This document shows positions 1 to 7,742 of a stretch of 58,627 bases of DNA, piece after piece. The translations under genes were made by a program, and so were the position numbers. The notes beneath the pieces were generated by a model. That model worked only from the letters and a program-made list of their open reading frames with translations. It was not told where the DNA came from and did not search any database. The first letter of the stretch is position 1. The number at the start of each line of letters is the position of its first letter. The stretch covers positions 1 through 58,627 of the forward strand of contig JAFYYA010000037.1 of NCBI GenBank assembly GCA_017557785.1, given 5' to 3'. Source of the DNA: Salinivirgaceae bacterium (lineage in GTDB: Bacteria; Bacteroidota; Bacteroidia; Bacteroidales; SZUA-534).

Positions 1-738
1 ATAATCCTCGAAGATGGCCGGAAGCGCGTCGTAGTAAGGGTTGCACGCCTCACGAACCTGGAAGAACACGTCGGGGTTCTGCACCGTTCCGCGCATAAGC
101 GGATGCTCCGGATTGAGCGCGTGGGCGCGGAAAGCCTGCAGTGCGTTGCGGTCGAGCAGTGCGGCAAGTTTCTCCGTGTCGATGGCTTCAACGGTATTAA
201 TCTCGTGCGATGTGCGGAAACCGTCGAAGAAGTGCATTACCGGTGTCTGACCTTTGACGGCGGCCAAGTGAGCCACGCCGGCCAAATCCATAACATCCTG
301 AACGCTGCCCGTGCAGAGCATTGCAAAACCAGTGTTACGGCAGCCCATTACGTCGGAATGGTCGCCGAAGATGCTCATTGCGTGGGTGCCCACGGTGCGT
401 GCGGCAACGTGCAGAACCACTGGCAGACGCTCGCCCGCAATACGGTGAAGCACCGGAATCATAAGCATAAGACCCTGGCTCGAAGTGAAACTTGTGGCAA
501 GCGAGCCTGTCTGCGCCGCTCCGTGAACGGCACCAATTGCGCCGGCCTCCGACTGCATTTCAATCAGCGTAACCTGCTGACCGAAAATGTTCTTGCGTCC
601 TTTTGCCGACCAGGCGTCGGTGAGCTCCGCCATAGGTGACGACGGTGTGATGGGGTAGATTGCGGCAATCTCCGTAAACTCATACGCAACGTGCGATGCA
701 GCCTCGTTGCCGTCAATTGTTACAAAATTCTTCGACAT
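1..738 (-). CDS. nifJ: Pyruvate:ferredoxin (flavodoxin) oxidoreductase, N-terminal part
   Basis: Oxidises pyruvate and coenzyme A to acetyl-CoA and CO2, passing electrons to ferredoxin or flavodoxin. It is a central step of anaerobic metabolism in the cytoplasm. Only the first 246 codons lie in the window; the gene continues past base 1. The frame opens with MSKNFVTIDGNEAASHVAYE, followed by YPITPSSPMAE at about residues 28-38 and FTSSQGL at 84-90, both typical of the thiamine-pyrophosphate-binding N-terminal domain of single-chain enzymes. The ATG at 738 is the natural start because it directly precedes the conserved N-terminus. No neighbour is close enough upstream to share a transcript. 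The family is clear; the symbol assumes the usual single large polypeptide, which cannot be confirmed here. Confidence 0.93.
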   Translation of the reverse strand, partial: MSKNFVTIDGNEAASHVAYEFTEIAAIYPITPSSPMAELTDAWSAKGRKNIFGQQVTLIEMQSEAGAIGAVHGAAQTGSLATSFTSSQGLMLMIPVLHRIAGERLPVVLHVAARTVGTHAMSIFGDHSDVMGCRNTGFAMLCTGSVQDVMDLAGVAHLAAVKGQTPVMHFFDGFRTSHEINTVEAIDTEKLAALLDRNALQAFRAHALNPEHPLMRGTVQNPDVFFQVREACNPYYDALPAIFEDY

Positions 739-1067
739 AATCTTTTTGTTTAACTGGTGAATCGGATAACCGGTGAATTGAATGGTAGTGTTAAGATTTA
801 TCCCGATAACTATCGGGGGCTTCGTTGTAAAAAAGTTGAACAGGTTTAAACGCCTCGCTGTTTAACGGGTTTAAAGCTTTATCTCAATCGCAACGTTTTG
901 AATCACTGTTCATTAACTATCTCAAATTCAATTCTCTGATTATCAAAAATCCCCTTATTTAAATTTGCCGCAAAAATATAAATTCATTTGAACGCAGATG
1001 TTGCGGAACTAACTGATTTTTGCTGATTTTTCTATGCTGCACTAATGCCTGCCGCCCCTCGCCGCCT
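739..1067. other. Non-coding leader region upstream of nifJ
   Basis: No convincing gene is seen. On the minus strand a TATTTTTG box (plus 971-978) fits the Bacteroidetes -7 consensus and could drive nifJ with a leader of roughly 220 bases, but no good -33 element is present. The stretch holds a short inverted repeat TCCCGATAACTATCGGGG at 801-818, and at 751-780 a sequence rich in GGTGAATCGG/CCGGTGAATT that resembles the repeat-rich stretch upstream of deoC. Confidence 0.4.
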
Positions 1068-1095
1068 GTAGAGACGTGGCGCGCCGCGTCTCTAC
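1068..1095. repeat. REP-like palindrome, GGCGCGCC subtype
   Basis: A 28-base near-perfect palindrome with outer arms GTAGAGACG and CGTCTCTAC and a GGCGCGCC core; only one symmetric pair mismatches. The outer arms match the palindromes in and around the neighbouring transposase gene, but the core differs. A degenerate copy with a GGCGCC core lies at 3474-3499. Confidence 0.75.
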
Positions 1096-1153
1096 GTTAA
1101 GGGTGCAGATTTATGCGGAAACACGAATGGTGCCACCGAATTACAACAATTGC

Positions 1154-1801
1154 TCAACTATAAAATTCATCAGATTCCCACCGCAGCACATTGGTCTCGA
1201 TGTATTCGGCAACGCGGTTCATCTCATCGGTTTGGCGGATGATATGGTCGTGGAAACGCGGCTGCCAACCGAACATGATGTGGTTTTGGTTGGCGAAACA
1301 GGTGACAGCACGTTTAAAACACCCGATGGCGGTTGATAACAATCCTCGATGGTGCGAAATGGATTGCATCCGTTCATTTACACAATCATTTTTCCATCGC
1401 CTTTGTAGAGACGATGTATACATCGTCTCCGTTTGTTTTTTGTCTATTATTTGAGACGATGTGTACATCGTCTCTACGGTGGAAACATCCAATTTATTTG
1501 CACCATGATTTTCGGATGGAATATTATCGCCATCAATCGAAACAATTAAATGAATGTGGTTGGGCATTATAACGTACAATGGAACATTGGCATACGGATT
1601 ATGTTGTGGTATATTTTTGATGCATTCGTTGGTATAACGCCCAATATCCGACAAATGCATTTCTCCGTTTGTTATTTCGCCGAAATAATGCCCGCGACCT
1701 GCGGTGCAGATGGTCACGAAATAGATTCCGCCACTGTAATTGTGCCACGCGGCGCGTGCCGATGGTATCAGAAAACGGTTTTGAAACAAATCGCGCGACA
1801 T
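1154..1801 (-). CDS. REP-associated tyrosine transposase (RAYT, Y1_Tnp/Transposase_17 family)
   Basis: A single-strand DNA transposase-like protein of 215 residues. Relatives bind and nick palindromic REP sequences using an HUH metal-binding motif and a tyrosine. The HUH motif is visible as PNHIHLI at about residues 80-86. The C-terminal block FGWQPRFHDHIIR (about 177-189), followed by NRVAEYIETNVLRWE, is typical of the Bacteroidetes branch. The catalytic tyrosine cannot be assigned with certainty, and the residue before the DHIIR motif is His, so activity is unproven. Residues 108-132 are encoded by a pair of REP palindromes lying inside the gene, giving two copies of ETMYTSS. This expands the variable linker between the HUH motif and the C-terminal helices without breaking the frame. 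Related palindromes lie on both sides of the gene. The family call is strong; present function is uncertain. Confidence 0.85.
   Translation of the reverse strand: MSRDLFQNRFLIPSARAAWHNYSGGIYFVTICTAGRGHYFGEITNGEMHLSDIGRYTNECIKNIPQHNPYANVPLYVIMPNHIHLIVSIDGDNIPSENHGANKLDVSTVETMYTSSQIIDKKQTETMYTSSLQRRWKNDCVNERMQSISHHRGLLSTAIGCFKRAVTCFANQNHIMFGWQPRFHDHIIRQTDEMNRVAEYIETNVLRWESDEFYS
1405..1477. repeat. Pair of REP palindromes inside the transposase gene
   Basis: Two palindromes face each other. Copy one spans 1405-1429, with the perfect 22-base core GAGACGATGTA/TACATCGTCTC at 1408-1429. Copy two spans 1453-1477. They are separated by 23 bases. The GTA extension sits at the outer end of each copy, so the pair is inverted like a BIME. 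The pair adds 25 in-frame codons to the transposase. Confidence 0.85.
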
Positions 1802-1876
1802 TGTTCATTGCGTTGATTATCAAACCCAAATATAACAATTACCCCAACAATTCTCAAACAACCACCGCCGCCGCTT

Positions 1877-1958
1877 GTAGAGACGATGTACACATCGTCT
1901 CCTTCGCATCCATACGCATTGTTTTGTGATTTTGAGACGATGTATACATCGTTTCTAC
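1877..1958. repeat. Pair of REP palindromes upstream of the transposase gene
   Basis: Copy one is 1877-1901 and copy two is 1934-1958, the latter with one C-to-T change in its right arm. The inverted arrangement is the same as in the pair at 1405-1477, with a 32-base spacer of different sequence. It lies in the 246-base gap between the KilA-N gene end and the transposase start. Confidence 0.85.
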
Positions 1959-2047
1959 GGTATCATGCACCCAACAAAACCCCGCAAGGCCACCATTTCT
2001 GGCAGCCCTGCGGTATTTTTTTCGTTGCGTTTTTGTGGTGCGACAAT

Positions 2048-2857
2048 CTATTTCAGCAATTCTCTTGTTTCGGCATTCTCCAAAATCCGCATTTGCTGAA
2101 TGGCTATTTTGTTCAGTTCAGTCAGTCTTTCCTGCTGACTCATTCCTTTGTTGATGAACACTGCGTTCAGGTTTTCCATATTGGCAAGGCAAATCAGTTG
2201 GTTTATTGTTGCGTAATCGCGGATGTTGCCTTTTTGGTCGGGATAGGTGTCACGCCACTCTTTGGCAGTCATACCGAAAAGGGCGACATTGAGCATATCG
2301 GCCTCATCGGCATAGACATACGATTTCTGCTGCGGGGTGAGTTCCTGCGGTATCAGATTCTGTTTGATGGCATCGGTGTGGATGTGGTAGTTGATTTTGG
2401 CGAGTTCGCGTTTGGCAGTCCACCCGAGCACTTTTTGCTCTTCGGCCTTAAGACGTTGAAATTCTTTGATGAGATAAAGTTCGAACTCGACCGACACCCA
2501 ACTTGCAAATTTAAAGGCTATGTCTTTCTGAGCATACGTTCCGCCGTTGGCTCCATTTTTTAGTATTAATCCTATTGCTCCGGTTGTCTCAATCCACCGT
2601 GACGGACTCATTGTAAATGCATGACTGCCTGCATCTCTCAAAAGGGGGTCGAATTCGACCCCTTTAAAATCCGGATTATTCAGTTTTTCCCAAAGTCCAA
2701 GATACTCAATGGTGTTTTTTGAACGAAGCCAATTTTTCACAACATCTTTTGGCTCTATAGGATTTTTCTGTCGCGCAATATCTGTAATGCAGATATAGTC
2801 GGTTCCATTAGATTGAAGTGTTCTGATTGTTGTGTCTTGCACTGTGATTTTTGCCAT
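2048..2857 (-). CDS. KilA-N domain protein
   Basis: A 269-residue protein with the KilA-N fold, a DNA-binding domain spread by phages and mobile elements. Visible signatures are YICITDIAR near residues 21-29, NTIEYLGLWEKLNNPDFK around 48-65, and TYAQKDIAFKFASWVSVEFELYLIKEF around 107-133. The C-terminal half is probably helical and has no recognised domain. The ATG at 2857 gives a complete N-terminus (MAKITVQDTTIRTLQSNGTD). A perfect 24-base palindrome lies about 50 bases upstream and may be its operator. Proteins of this kind are common in Bacteroidetes accessory regions. The cellular role is unknown; DNA binding is inferred from the family. Confidence 0.85.
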   Translation of the reverse strand: MAKITVQDTTIRTLQSNGTDYICITDIARQKNPIEPKDVVKNWLRSKNTIEYLGLWEKLNNPDFKGVEFDPLLRDAGSHAFTMSPSRWIETTGAIGLILKNGANGGTYAQKDIAFKFASWVSVEFELYLIKEFQRLKAEEQKVLGWTAKRELAKINYHIHTDAIKQNLIPQELTPQQKSYVYADEADMLNVALFGMTAKEWRDTYPDQKGNIRDYATINQLICLANMENLNAVFINKGMSQQERLTELNKIAIQQMRILENAETRELLK

Positions 2858-2906
2858 AGTAGGTTGCGTATCAAATAATTCGACAGATTTTTTTCGCCAC
2901 TTATCT

Positions 2907-2930
2907 AATTGTACCGAATTCGGTACAATT
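2907..2930. promoter_or_regulatory. Perfect 24-bp palindrome upstream of the KilA-N gene
   Basis: The half-site AATTGTACCGAA is followed directly by its exact complement. It sits 50 bases before the KilA-N start codon on the minus strand, a position suited to repression or autoregulation. No U-rich tail follows, so an operator is more likely than a terminator. Confidence 0.5.
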
Positions 2931-3588
2931 GATTTTCACCATCCTTTATTCCGTTTACGCAAATATACCTTTTTGCCCGCAAATAACAACTCTTTCGCAC
3001 AGACAACACTGTCCCGATAACTATCGGGAACACAGTTTCTTACCACGGAACACGCGGAATCCCGATTGTTATCGGGGACGGAATTAGCAACCTGACGGTT
3101 GCTCTTTTTTCGAACGCCGATGACGCTATTTTTTATGCTCTAACCGATTCGGGCAGATTTTAATCCGAATAATATCCAATAACCTCATCTGCCGCGATAT
3201 TTACCGCGCCTAAAGCGCAAAACAACATAGCCCAAGGCAAGCGAAGCGGCGCCTTGGGTACGTTACCACGTAACGTTGGCGCCCTACAGGGGCAATTCAT
3301 AAAAACGGCTCTATGGGTTGCGCCTTCAGCGCGCTATAATGTTGGGGGCGGCATTATACCCAACGTGACGTTCGCTGCGCTCTCTCTGCGTTGGGCTATA
3401 TAGTGAATTGCGCTTTCAGCGCGTTTTCTTTCGAATATGCATGGCTGCCTGCATCTCACCACCAACGCCATCTGTATAGACATGGCGCCGCGTCTCTACG
3501 TTACGCCACGTTCTGTAATGCTACAAGCGGCGCAAAGGTTGCTCGCTTTTTGCATGGTTTGGCATTTTGTTTCTTTAACGGACGGATT
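2931..3588. other. Repeat-rich non-coding stretch
   Basis: No supportable gene. Short reading frames here lack family resemblance and overlap repeats. Visible structures are TCCCGATAACTATCGGGA at 3012-3029, a variant CCCGATTGTTATCGGGG at 3061-3077, an inverted repeat CCCAAGGC/GCCTTGGG at 3231-3258, several alternating GGGTTGCGCC/TTCAGCGCGC segments between about 3310 and 3425, and a degenerate REP palindrome at 3474-3499. The stretch looks like an accumulation of dispersed elements or decayed sequence. Confidence 0.5.
3474..3499. repeat. Degenerate REP-like palindrome
   Basis: Arms GTATAGAC and CGTCTCTAC around a GGCGCC core. The right arm is intact and the left arm has one change plus a shortened core compared with the copy at 1068-1095. 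Confidence 0.55.
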
Positions 3589-3819
3589 TTATGGGTTATT
3601 CAATCCTATTAAATCATGAACATCATTTTTGCATTGAATGGTGTAGCAAAATTCAGTTTCTCTTTCAATGACTTTATTAACAAACACAATATCCACTTTA
3701 CCTGTTTCTTCATCATGCTTTGTAGATAAGTGCTGATAGCCATAACTATTGCAAAAAAAATCCTTTGAAAATAAGGTGTCTTGATAAAGTTTTCGTTTGC
3801 TTAAAAGATTCATAAACAT
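3589..3819 (-). CDS. Small hypothetical protein downstream of the toxin pair
   Basis: A 76-residue frame without a recognised family, predicted soluble and moderately charged. It follows the putative immunity gene on the same strand after 56 bases. Two in-frame Met codons (3819 and 3813) are candidate starts. The surrounding DNA is AT-rich, like the toxin C-terminal region. It may be a second immunity gene or a remnant of a larger gene. Position is the only clue. Confidence 0.4.
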   Translation of the reverse strand: MFMNLLSKRKLYQDTLFSKDFFCNSYGYQHLSTKHDEETGKVDIVFVNKVIERETEFCYTIQCKNDVHDLIGLNNP

Positions 3820-3875
3820 TTATTCTTCATAGATTATTTCTATTGTAAAAAAATGCTTCTCCTTGATTAAACGAA

Positions 3876-4205
3876 TTACCATCTTATTACATGTTCTAAT
3901 TCTTCTTGTATCATATAAGTTTCCTTTGTTATTTCTTCAAACTGTTTTTCTAAATCAGAATTATTAAAACGCTCAATGCCTCTAACAATCGCTGTAAATC
4001 CATAATATATGATTTTCAATTGTTTGTTAGCAGGCTTCTTTTTATATGCCACCATAGCATTTTTCATACACGATATACAACTTAATCCGTATTCTACCCC
4101 AGCGCCAGTACATGAAACATCTTGATGGTTTGAATTATAAATCAACCCACTAAAGAAGTTTTCTAATTCCAACACCTTTTGCTCTATTTTCATAATGTCT
4201 ACCAT
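3876..4205 (-). CDS. Putative immunity protein for the adjacent polymorphic toxin
   Basis: A 109-residue, mostly helical, soluble protein without a recognised family. It has a Cys-containing segment, YGLSCISCMKNAM, at about residues 39-51. Its ATG overlaps the toxin stop codon (ATGGTAG, bases 4199-4205), an arrangement typical of toxin-immunity pairs, where coupled translation ensures that the protector is made. Low GC content matches the toxin C-terminus. The immunity role is inferred from position and overlap, not from sequence similarity. Confidence 0.55.
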   Translation of the reverse strand: MVDIMKIEQKVLELENFFSGLIYNSNHQDVSCTGAGVEYGLSCISCMKNAMVAYKKKPANKQLKIIYYGFTAIVRGIERFNNSDLEKQFEEITKETYMIQEELEHVIRW

Positions 4206-6919
4206 GTTGTTTTTTCTGTTTTAACATTAATACCAAAATTTATGTCTTGCTTTTCTATATGCCCAATAAACAATTGTTCATCTCCTCCTGGCAAATAATA
4301 ATTACTCGGAAGTGGTGTTCCGTCTGAATTGTAAGAAACAGGTTGACTTGAAGTTCTACCTTTCCAGCACTTAATGGTAACACCATCAGGGATAATATAT
4401 TCATGAATATACTCAAAATTGTTCCATTCTGGTAATACAGCTGTACCTCCTATAACATCATCTAATTGTTGTGGTTTTGTCCTAGTCCAATATACACCGT
4501 TCACACCATCCTTATTGCTAACACGATATATTCTATCCCCTTTTTTTAGTTCTAATGGCTCAATTGTGCCTGTAAAGTTTTCAATATGGCTCTCTGGTAA
4601 ATCAAATTCGCTAGACCAATTTTTTGGTAGTGCTATTTTGTCTATTAATTTAGAACCATTGGGTTTATATCTGCCTTTGACAACACCTGGGATATTGTCG
4701 TAATCCTTTATCAATATTTGTGCATGAACTTTACTTTTGGCTAATCCTAAATCTTCAATTAATTTTTGTTTGTTTTTTGATTTTGCTATAGCATCAGTAA
4801 TCTTTTGTTTATCAAAATCTTCTTTTAACCATTTACCTATATTTTCAAGATTAGAAATGTTTTTTCTTAATGTTGGATTATTTTCAATAACTTCCCATGC
4901 ATCCACCAACTCAGGCTTCTCATTAAATTTGCGAAGCAAATCTTCGTCCTTTAAGTCTGATATTATTTTCTTGAATTTAGCAGGGTCGAAATCATCAAGT
5001 TTATTTTTTAAAGCATCTGGCATTTTCTTGAGTACATCGGCTATTTCCTTGCCAAATTTCTCACCAACTTCTTCTGCTACTTCTTTACCTTTACTCAAGC
5101 CGCCAAAACCAAGCATCATGCTTGCAATTTGCACGGCATCCCTGCCCCCTTCGTGTTTTGCAATGGCACCTCCACGCTGATAAACGGCAATTTTATCTTT
5201 TGCCATTTTCACTGGAAAGTTTTTCACATCTTCCCACGAAATGGATTTAATGGAATTCCAAAGGCTGGCTCTTATGTCTTTGTCAAAAGCAACGTCTAAG
5301 GCAAGGGTTATTAATTCAGGTATGCTTTTTAATTCTTCAAATGTTCCATCTCCAACTCCCGAAAGAATAGGTTCAACGTGCACAGGACTTCTGTCATAAG
5401 CGTCCTTGTTGTCCATGTCGTTCCATACCGCTTGTGGAACTTCCATTTTTTCACAAATGGTTTTCGTCCATGTTTTGGCCGCAACAATACATTTAACAGC
5501 AGAGTTGAACAACGTTTGCTTTTTCTCTCCGCTCGATGTTGCATTATTAAGAGCCTTCTCTGCATATGTCTTGCTTAAACCTAGGATTTCATCGACTGTG
5601 GTTCCCTGTACAGGTTCATTCAAAGCGGTAACCGTTGGTATCGCAATTGCTCCGATTTTGTAATTGTGGCAGATTGTTATTTTCTTATCATTTTCGTCAA
5701 AATGTACAGCAATGTTTATATCGGCATTAGAGTTTTCTGGCTGGTTGAGTGAAATTGTTGGTATTTCCTTGTTATTTACAGCCGGATAACCTGTATAACT
5801 GTAATCTATGGTTAAATCATTATCCCCCGCAAATGCCGACACCCATTCTTTAACATCATTCGGGTTTATTTCTAATGCGGAACTGATACCAAGTTCTGCG
5901 TAAGTCAAATCCAAACAATCACTTCTATCTAATAGTGGATTACTAAGCAATATTGGTATTAAATCGTCTATAAATGATTCTACCTGTGCTTCATTCGTTT
6001 GTCCAATGATTTCCCATTCTTTATATGCTGCCGTACTTTCTTGGTTCTTAAAAGATTCTGCGCGTATAAGCAAATCGGGCGTCTCTTGTAAAGGAAGATT
6101 GTTTGCATTAACGAGTTTGTAACCAATCGCCACAATAACAACAATATTATCATTGGTTTCTCTTAACGCCTGGACTTGTTTGTCTACATCAATTTTAACT
6201 TGGTCAACATCTTTTGTTTCAGTGCAAGTAAACAAATCTGTTATTACATAAACTTGTTGCCCATTGTCATTTACCGATTTAAGTTTGCTGTTTATTTTTT
6301 GTACCAAAGCATTTGAAAACAAATTGATTGTTCCGTTATTATCAACAACAAAATAATCATTCGTCATTTGGGCCTTAGCAAGTTGTTCTGTTACGTTGTA
6401 AGTAAATTTATATCTATCAATAATTATCTCACTTTCTTCCTCATCCGCCAAGAACCCAAACAACCCGCTGCCATGCTTCTCATGCATCCAACTCCATTGC
6501 TTATAGTTAAGGGTTGCGCCTTCGGCGTAATCCATAAGGTTGTTGGTGGTGCCTTCGTTGGCATGGAAACTCTCGCTGTTTTCCGAGAAGGTGTGATGCA
6601 GGGCAAAGGCGCCGTGCGATAACTCGTGGGCGTAGGTTCGCACAACATTAAACTGCTCAAAAATGAAGCCGTGCTGGTAGCCTACTGGCATGTAGCCTGA
6701 AACCACGGTGTTATTGCCGTCGGCATCGAGTTTGGTAACGTTTTTTACTAAAAACAGGTAATAGGTGTCGTCGTCGGTGCCGGTCAGGGCGTTAATGGCG
6801 GCTTTCTCATCGTCGCTGTAAACGGTGAGCGGGCCGCTGCCGCCGTGCACAAAGCCGCTGCCGTTGGCGTAGTCAATGGTTATGCCGCTGTGGGTGCTAT
6901 CTGTCCGCAAAGTTGTCAT
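4199..6919 (-). CDS. Polymorphic toxin with metzincin-like segment, probably N-terminally truncated
   Basis: A 906-residue protein. Residues 97-110 (AHELSHGAFALHHT) and NNLMDY at 126-131 form a zinc-protease-like HExxH module of the kind found in large Bacteroidetes polymorphic toxins. The middle (about 540-760) is Lys/Asp/Leu-rich and probably helical. The last about 125 residues form a compact C-terminal domain with GDRIYRV (about 794-800), GVYWTRTKP (808-816), TAVLPEWNN and LPGGDEQLF (876-884). Such domains end known toxins, and the spacing of Arg, Thr and Glu/Gln residues hints at an ADP-ribosyltransferase-like fold, a weak guess. There is no signal peptide or delivery domain, and an in-frame stop lies three codons before the ATG, so the gene has probably lost its 5' part. 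The first 500 bases are GC-richer than the rest. The next gene is the putative immunity gene. Confidence 0.75.
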   Translation of the reverse strand: MTTLRTDSTHSGITIDYANGSGFVHGGSGPLTVYSDDEKAAINALTGTDDDTYYLFLVKNVTKLDADGNNTVVSGYMPVGYQHGFIFEQFNVVRTYAHELSHGAFALHHTFSENSESFHANEGTTNNLMDYAEGATLNYKQWSWMHEKHGSGLFGFLADEEESEIIIDRYKFTYNVTEQLAKAQMTNDYFVVDNNGTINLFSNALVQKINSKLKSVNDNGQQVYVITDLFTCTETKDVDQVKIDVDKQVQALRETNDNIVVIVAIGYKLVNANNLPLQETPDLLIRAESFKNQESTAAYKEWEIIGQTNEAQVESFIDDLIPILLSNPLLDRSDCLDLTYAELGISSALEINPNDVKEWVSAFAGDNDLTIDYSYTGYPAVNNKEIPTISLNQPENSNADINIAVHFDENDKKITICHNYKIGAIAIPTVTALNEPVQGTTVDEILGLSKTYAEKALNNATSSGEKKQTLFNSAVKCIVAAKTWTKTICEKMEVPQAVWNDMDNKDAYDRSPVHVEPILSGVGDGTFEELKSIPELITLALDVAFDKDIRASLWNSIKSISWEDVKNFPVKMAKDKIAVYQRGGAIAKHEGGRDAVQIASMMLGFGGLSKGKEVAEEVGEKFGKEIADVLKKMPDALKNKLDDFDPAKFKKIISDLKDEDLLRKFNEKPELVDAWEVIENNPTLRKNISNLENIGKWLKEDFDKQKITDAIAKSKNKQKLIEDLGLAKSKVHAQILIKDYDNIPGVVKGRYKPNGSKLIDKIALPKNWSSEFDLPESHIENFTGTIEPLELKKGDRIYRVSNKDGVNGVYWTRTKPQQLDDVIGGTAVLPEWNNFEYIHEYIIPDGVTIKCWKGRTSSQPVSYNSDGTPLPSNYYLPGGDEQLFIGHIEKQDINFGINVKTEKTTW

Positions 6920-7017
6920 AGGCCAAAGTTAAGAAAACTTTTTGCACTATTATGCAGACGCTGCGGAAGTTGAAATGGTTGCGCGAGTAGTGTGGCGGAT
7001 TACTCCACCGCCCGGCA

Positions 7018-7740
7018 TCACTTCAGCAGTTTAAGAATCTGTTTTTCCGTTGCTTCGGGCAGTATGCTGTGGAAGTGTGCCGTGAGTCGGTCGAGCGATT
7101 CTTGGGGCGTGCGGTTGCATTGGCAGGCGGTGCGGCCCAGCTGCCGCTCGGGTGTGGTGAGCAGCGCCCAGCCGAAGCCGTACTCGCGTCCGTGCTTGTC
7201 GGTGGGATAGACAAAATCTTCGGTAACAATGTAGCAGGCCATTTGCAGGCGGGTGACAAAGGCGTCGAACTTGCTGCGCATTTTCGGTCCGGTGAACCCG
7301 CAGGCCGCTCTGAGCTCGCGTGTTATCATGCTGCCGTTCATCTGCAGGGTGGCCACAATGGCTTCCTCAATGCCGCCTTCTTCCAAAACGGGCGTCTGGC
7401 TGCGCCGCCAGTTGTAGAAGTCGGGCCACCAGTCAAGACTGATAAACCCAGCCTTTCCAGCGAAAAACTTGCCATAAACGCAGCCGCCGTTCTTTATCAC
7501 CGAGCTTTTCCATGTCCAGAGCGGCCACTCCCAGCTGCCGTCGTCGAACTGCACAAAACGGCACTCCTCGGCCATCAGCCCCTCGGCGCAGAAACCGCTG
7601 ATGCCGCTGTCGAGCAACGGCAGAAACCCCAGCTGGCCGACACGCTCAATGAGCTCGGGGCACGAGTGGATTTCCATTCTGCTGAAACGGCTTGCCCCGC
7701 TGCTGTGCTGGTTTTCAAAATAATCGGTCATATCACACAA
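7018..7740 (-). CDS. Winged-helix protein, possibly AlkZ-related
   Basis: A 240-residue cytoplasmic protein. It contains GFLPLLDSGISGFCAEG (about 33-49), a WEWPLWTWK segment and YGKFFAGKAGFISLDWWPDF (about 89-108), then a probable winged-helix region with MITRELRAACGF. This pattern resembles proteins grouped with the AlkZ/YcaQ DNA glycosylase superfamily, but the glycosylase catalytic motif is not evident to me. The start at 7740 is two bases from the rnr stop codon, so the two are almost certainly co-transcribed. That it binds nucleic acid is inference from the fold guess; a conserved hypothetical label would be the safe alternative. Confidence 0.6.
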   Translation of the reverse strand: MCDMTDYFENQHSSGASRFSRMEIHSCPELIERVGQLGFLPLLDSGISGFCAEGLMAEECRFVQFDDGSWEWPLWTWKSSVIKNGGCVYGKFFAGKAGFISLDWWPDFYNWRRSQTPVLEEGGIEEAIVATLQMNGSMITRELRAACGFTGPKMRSKFDAFVTRLQMACYIVTEDFVYPTDKHGREYGFGWALLTTPERQLGRTACQCNRTPQESLDRLTAHFHSILPEATEKQILKLLK

Positions 7741-7742
7741 TT

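Noticed and set aside
3391-3612. A 73-codon frame in the repeat-rich stretch
   Set aside because: It covers a degenerate REP palindrome and repeated GCGC segments; no start signal or domain.
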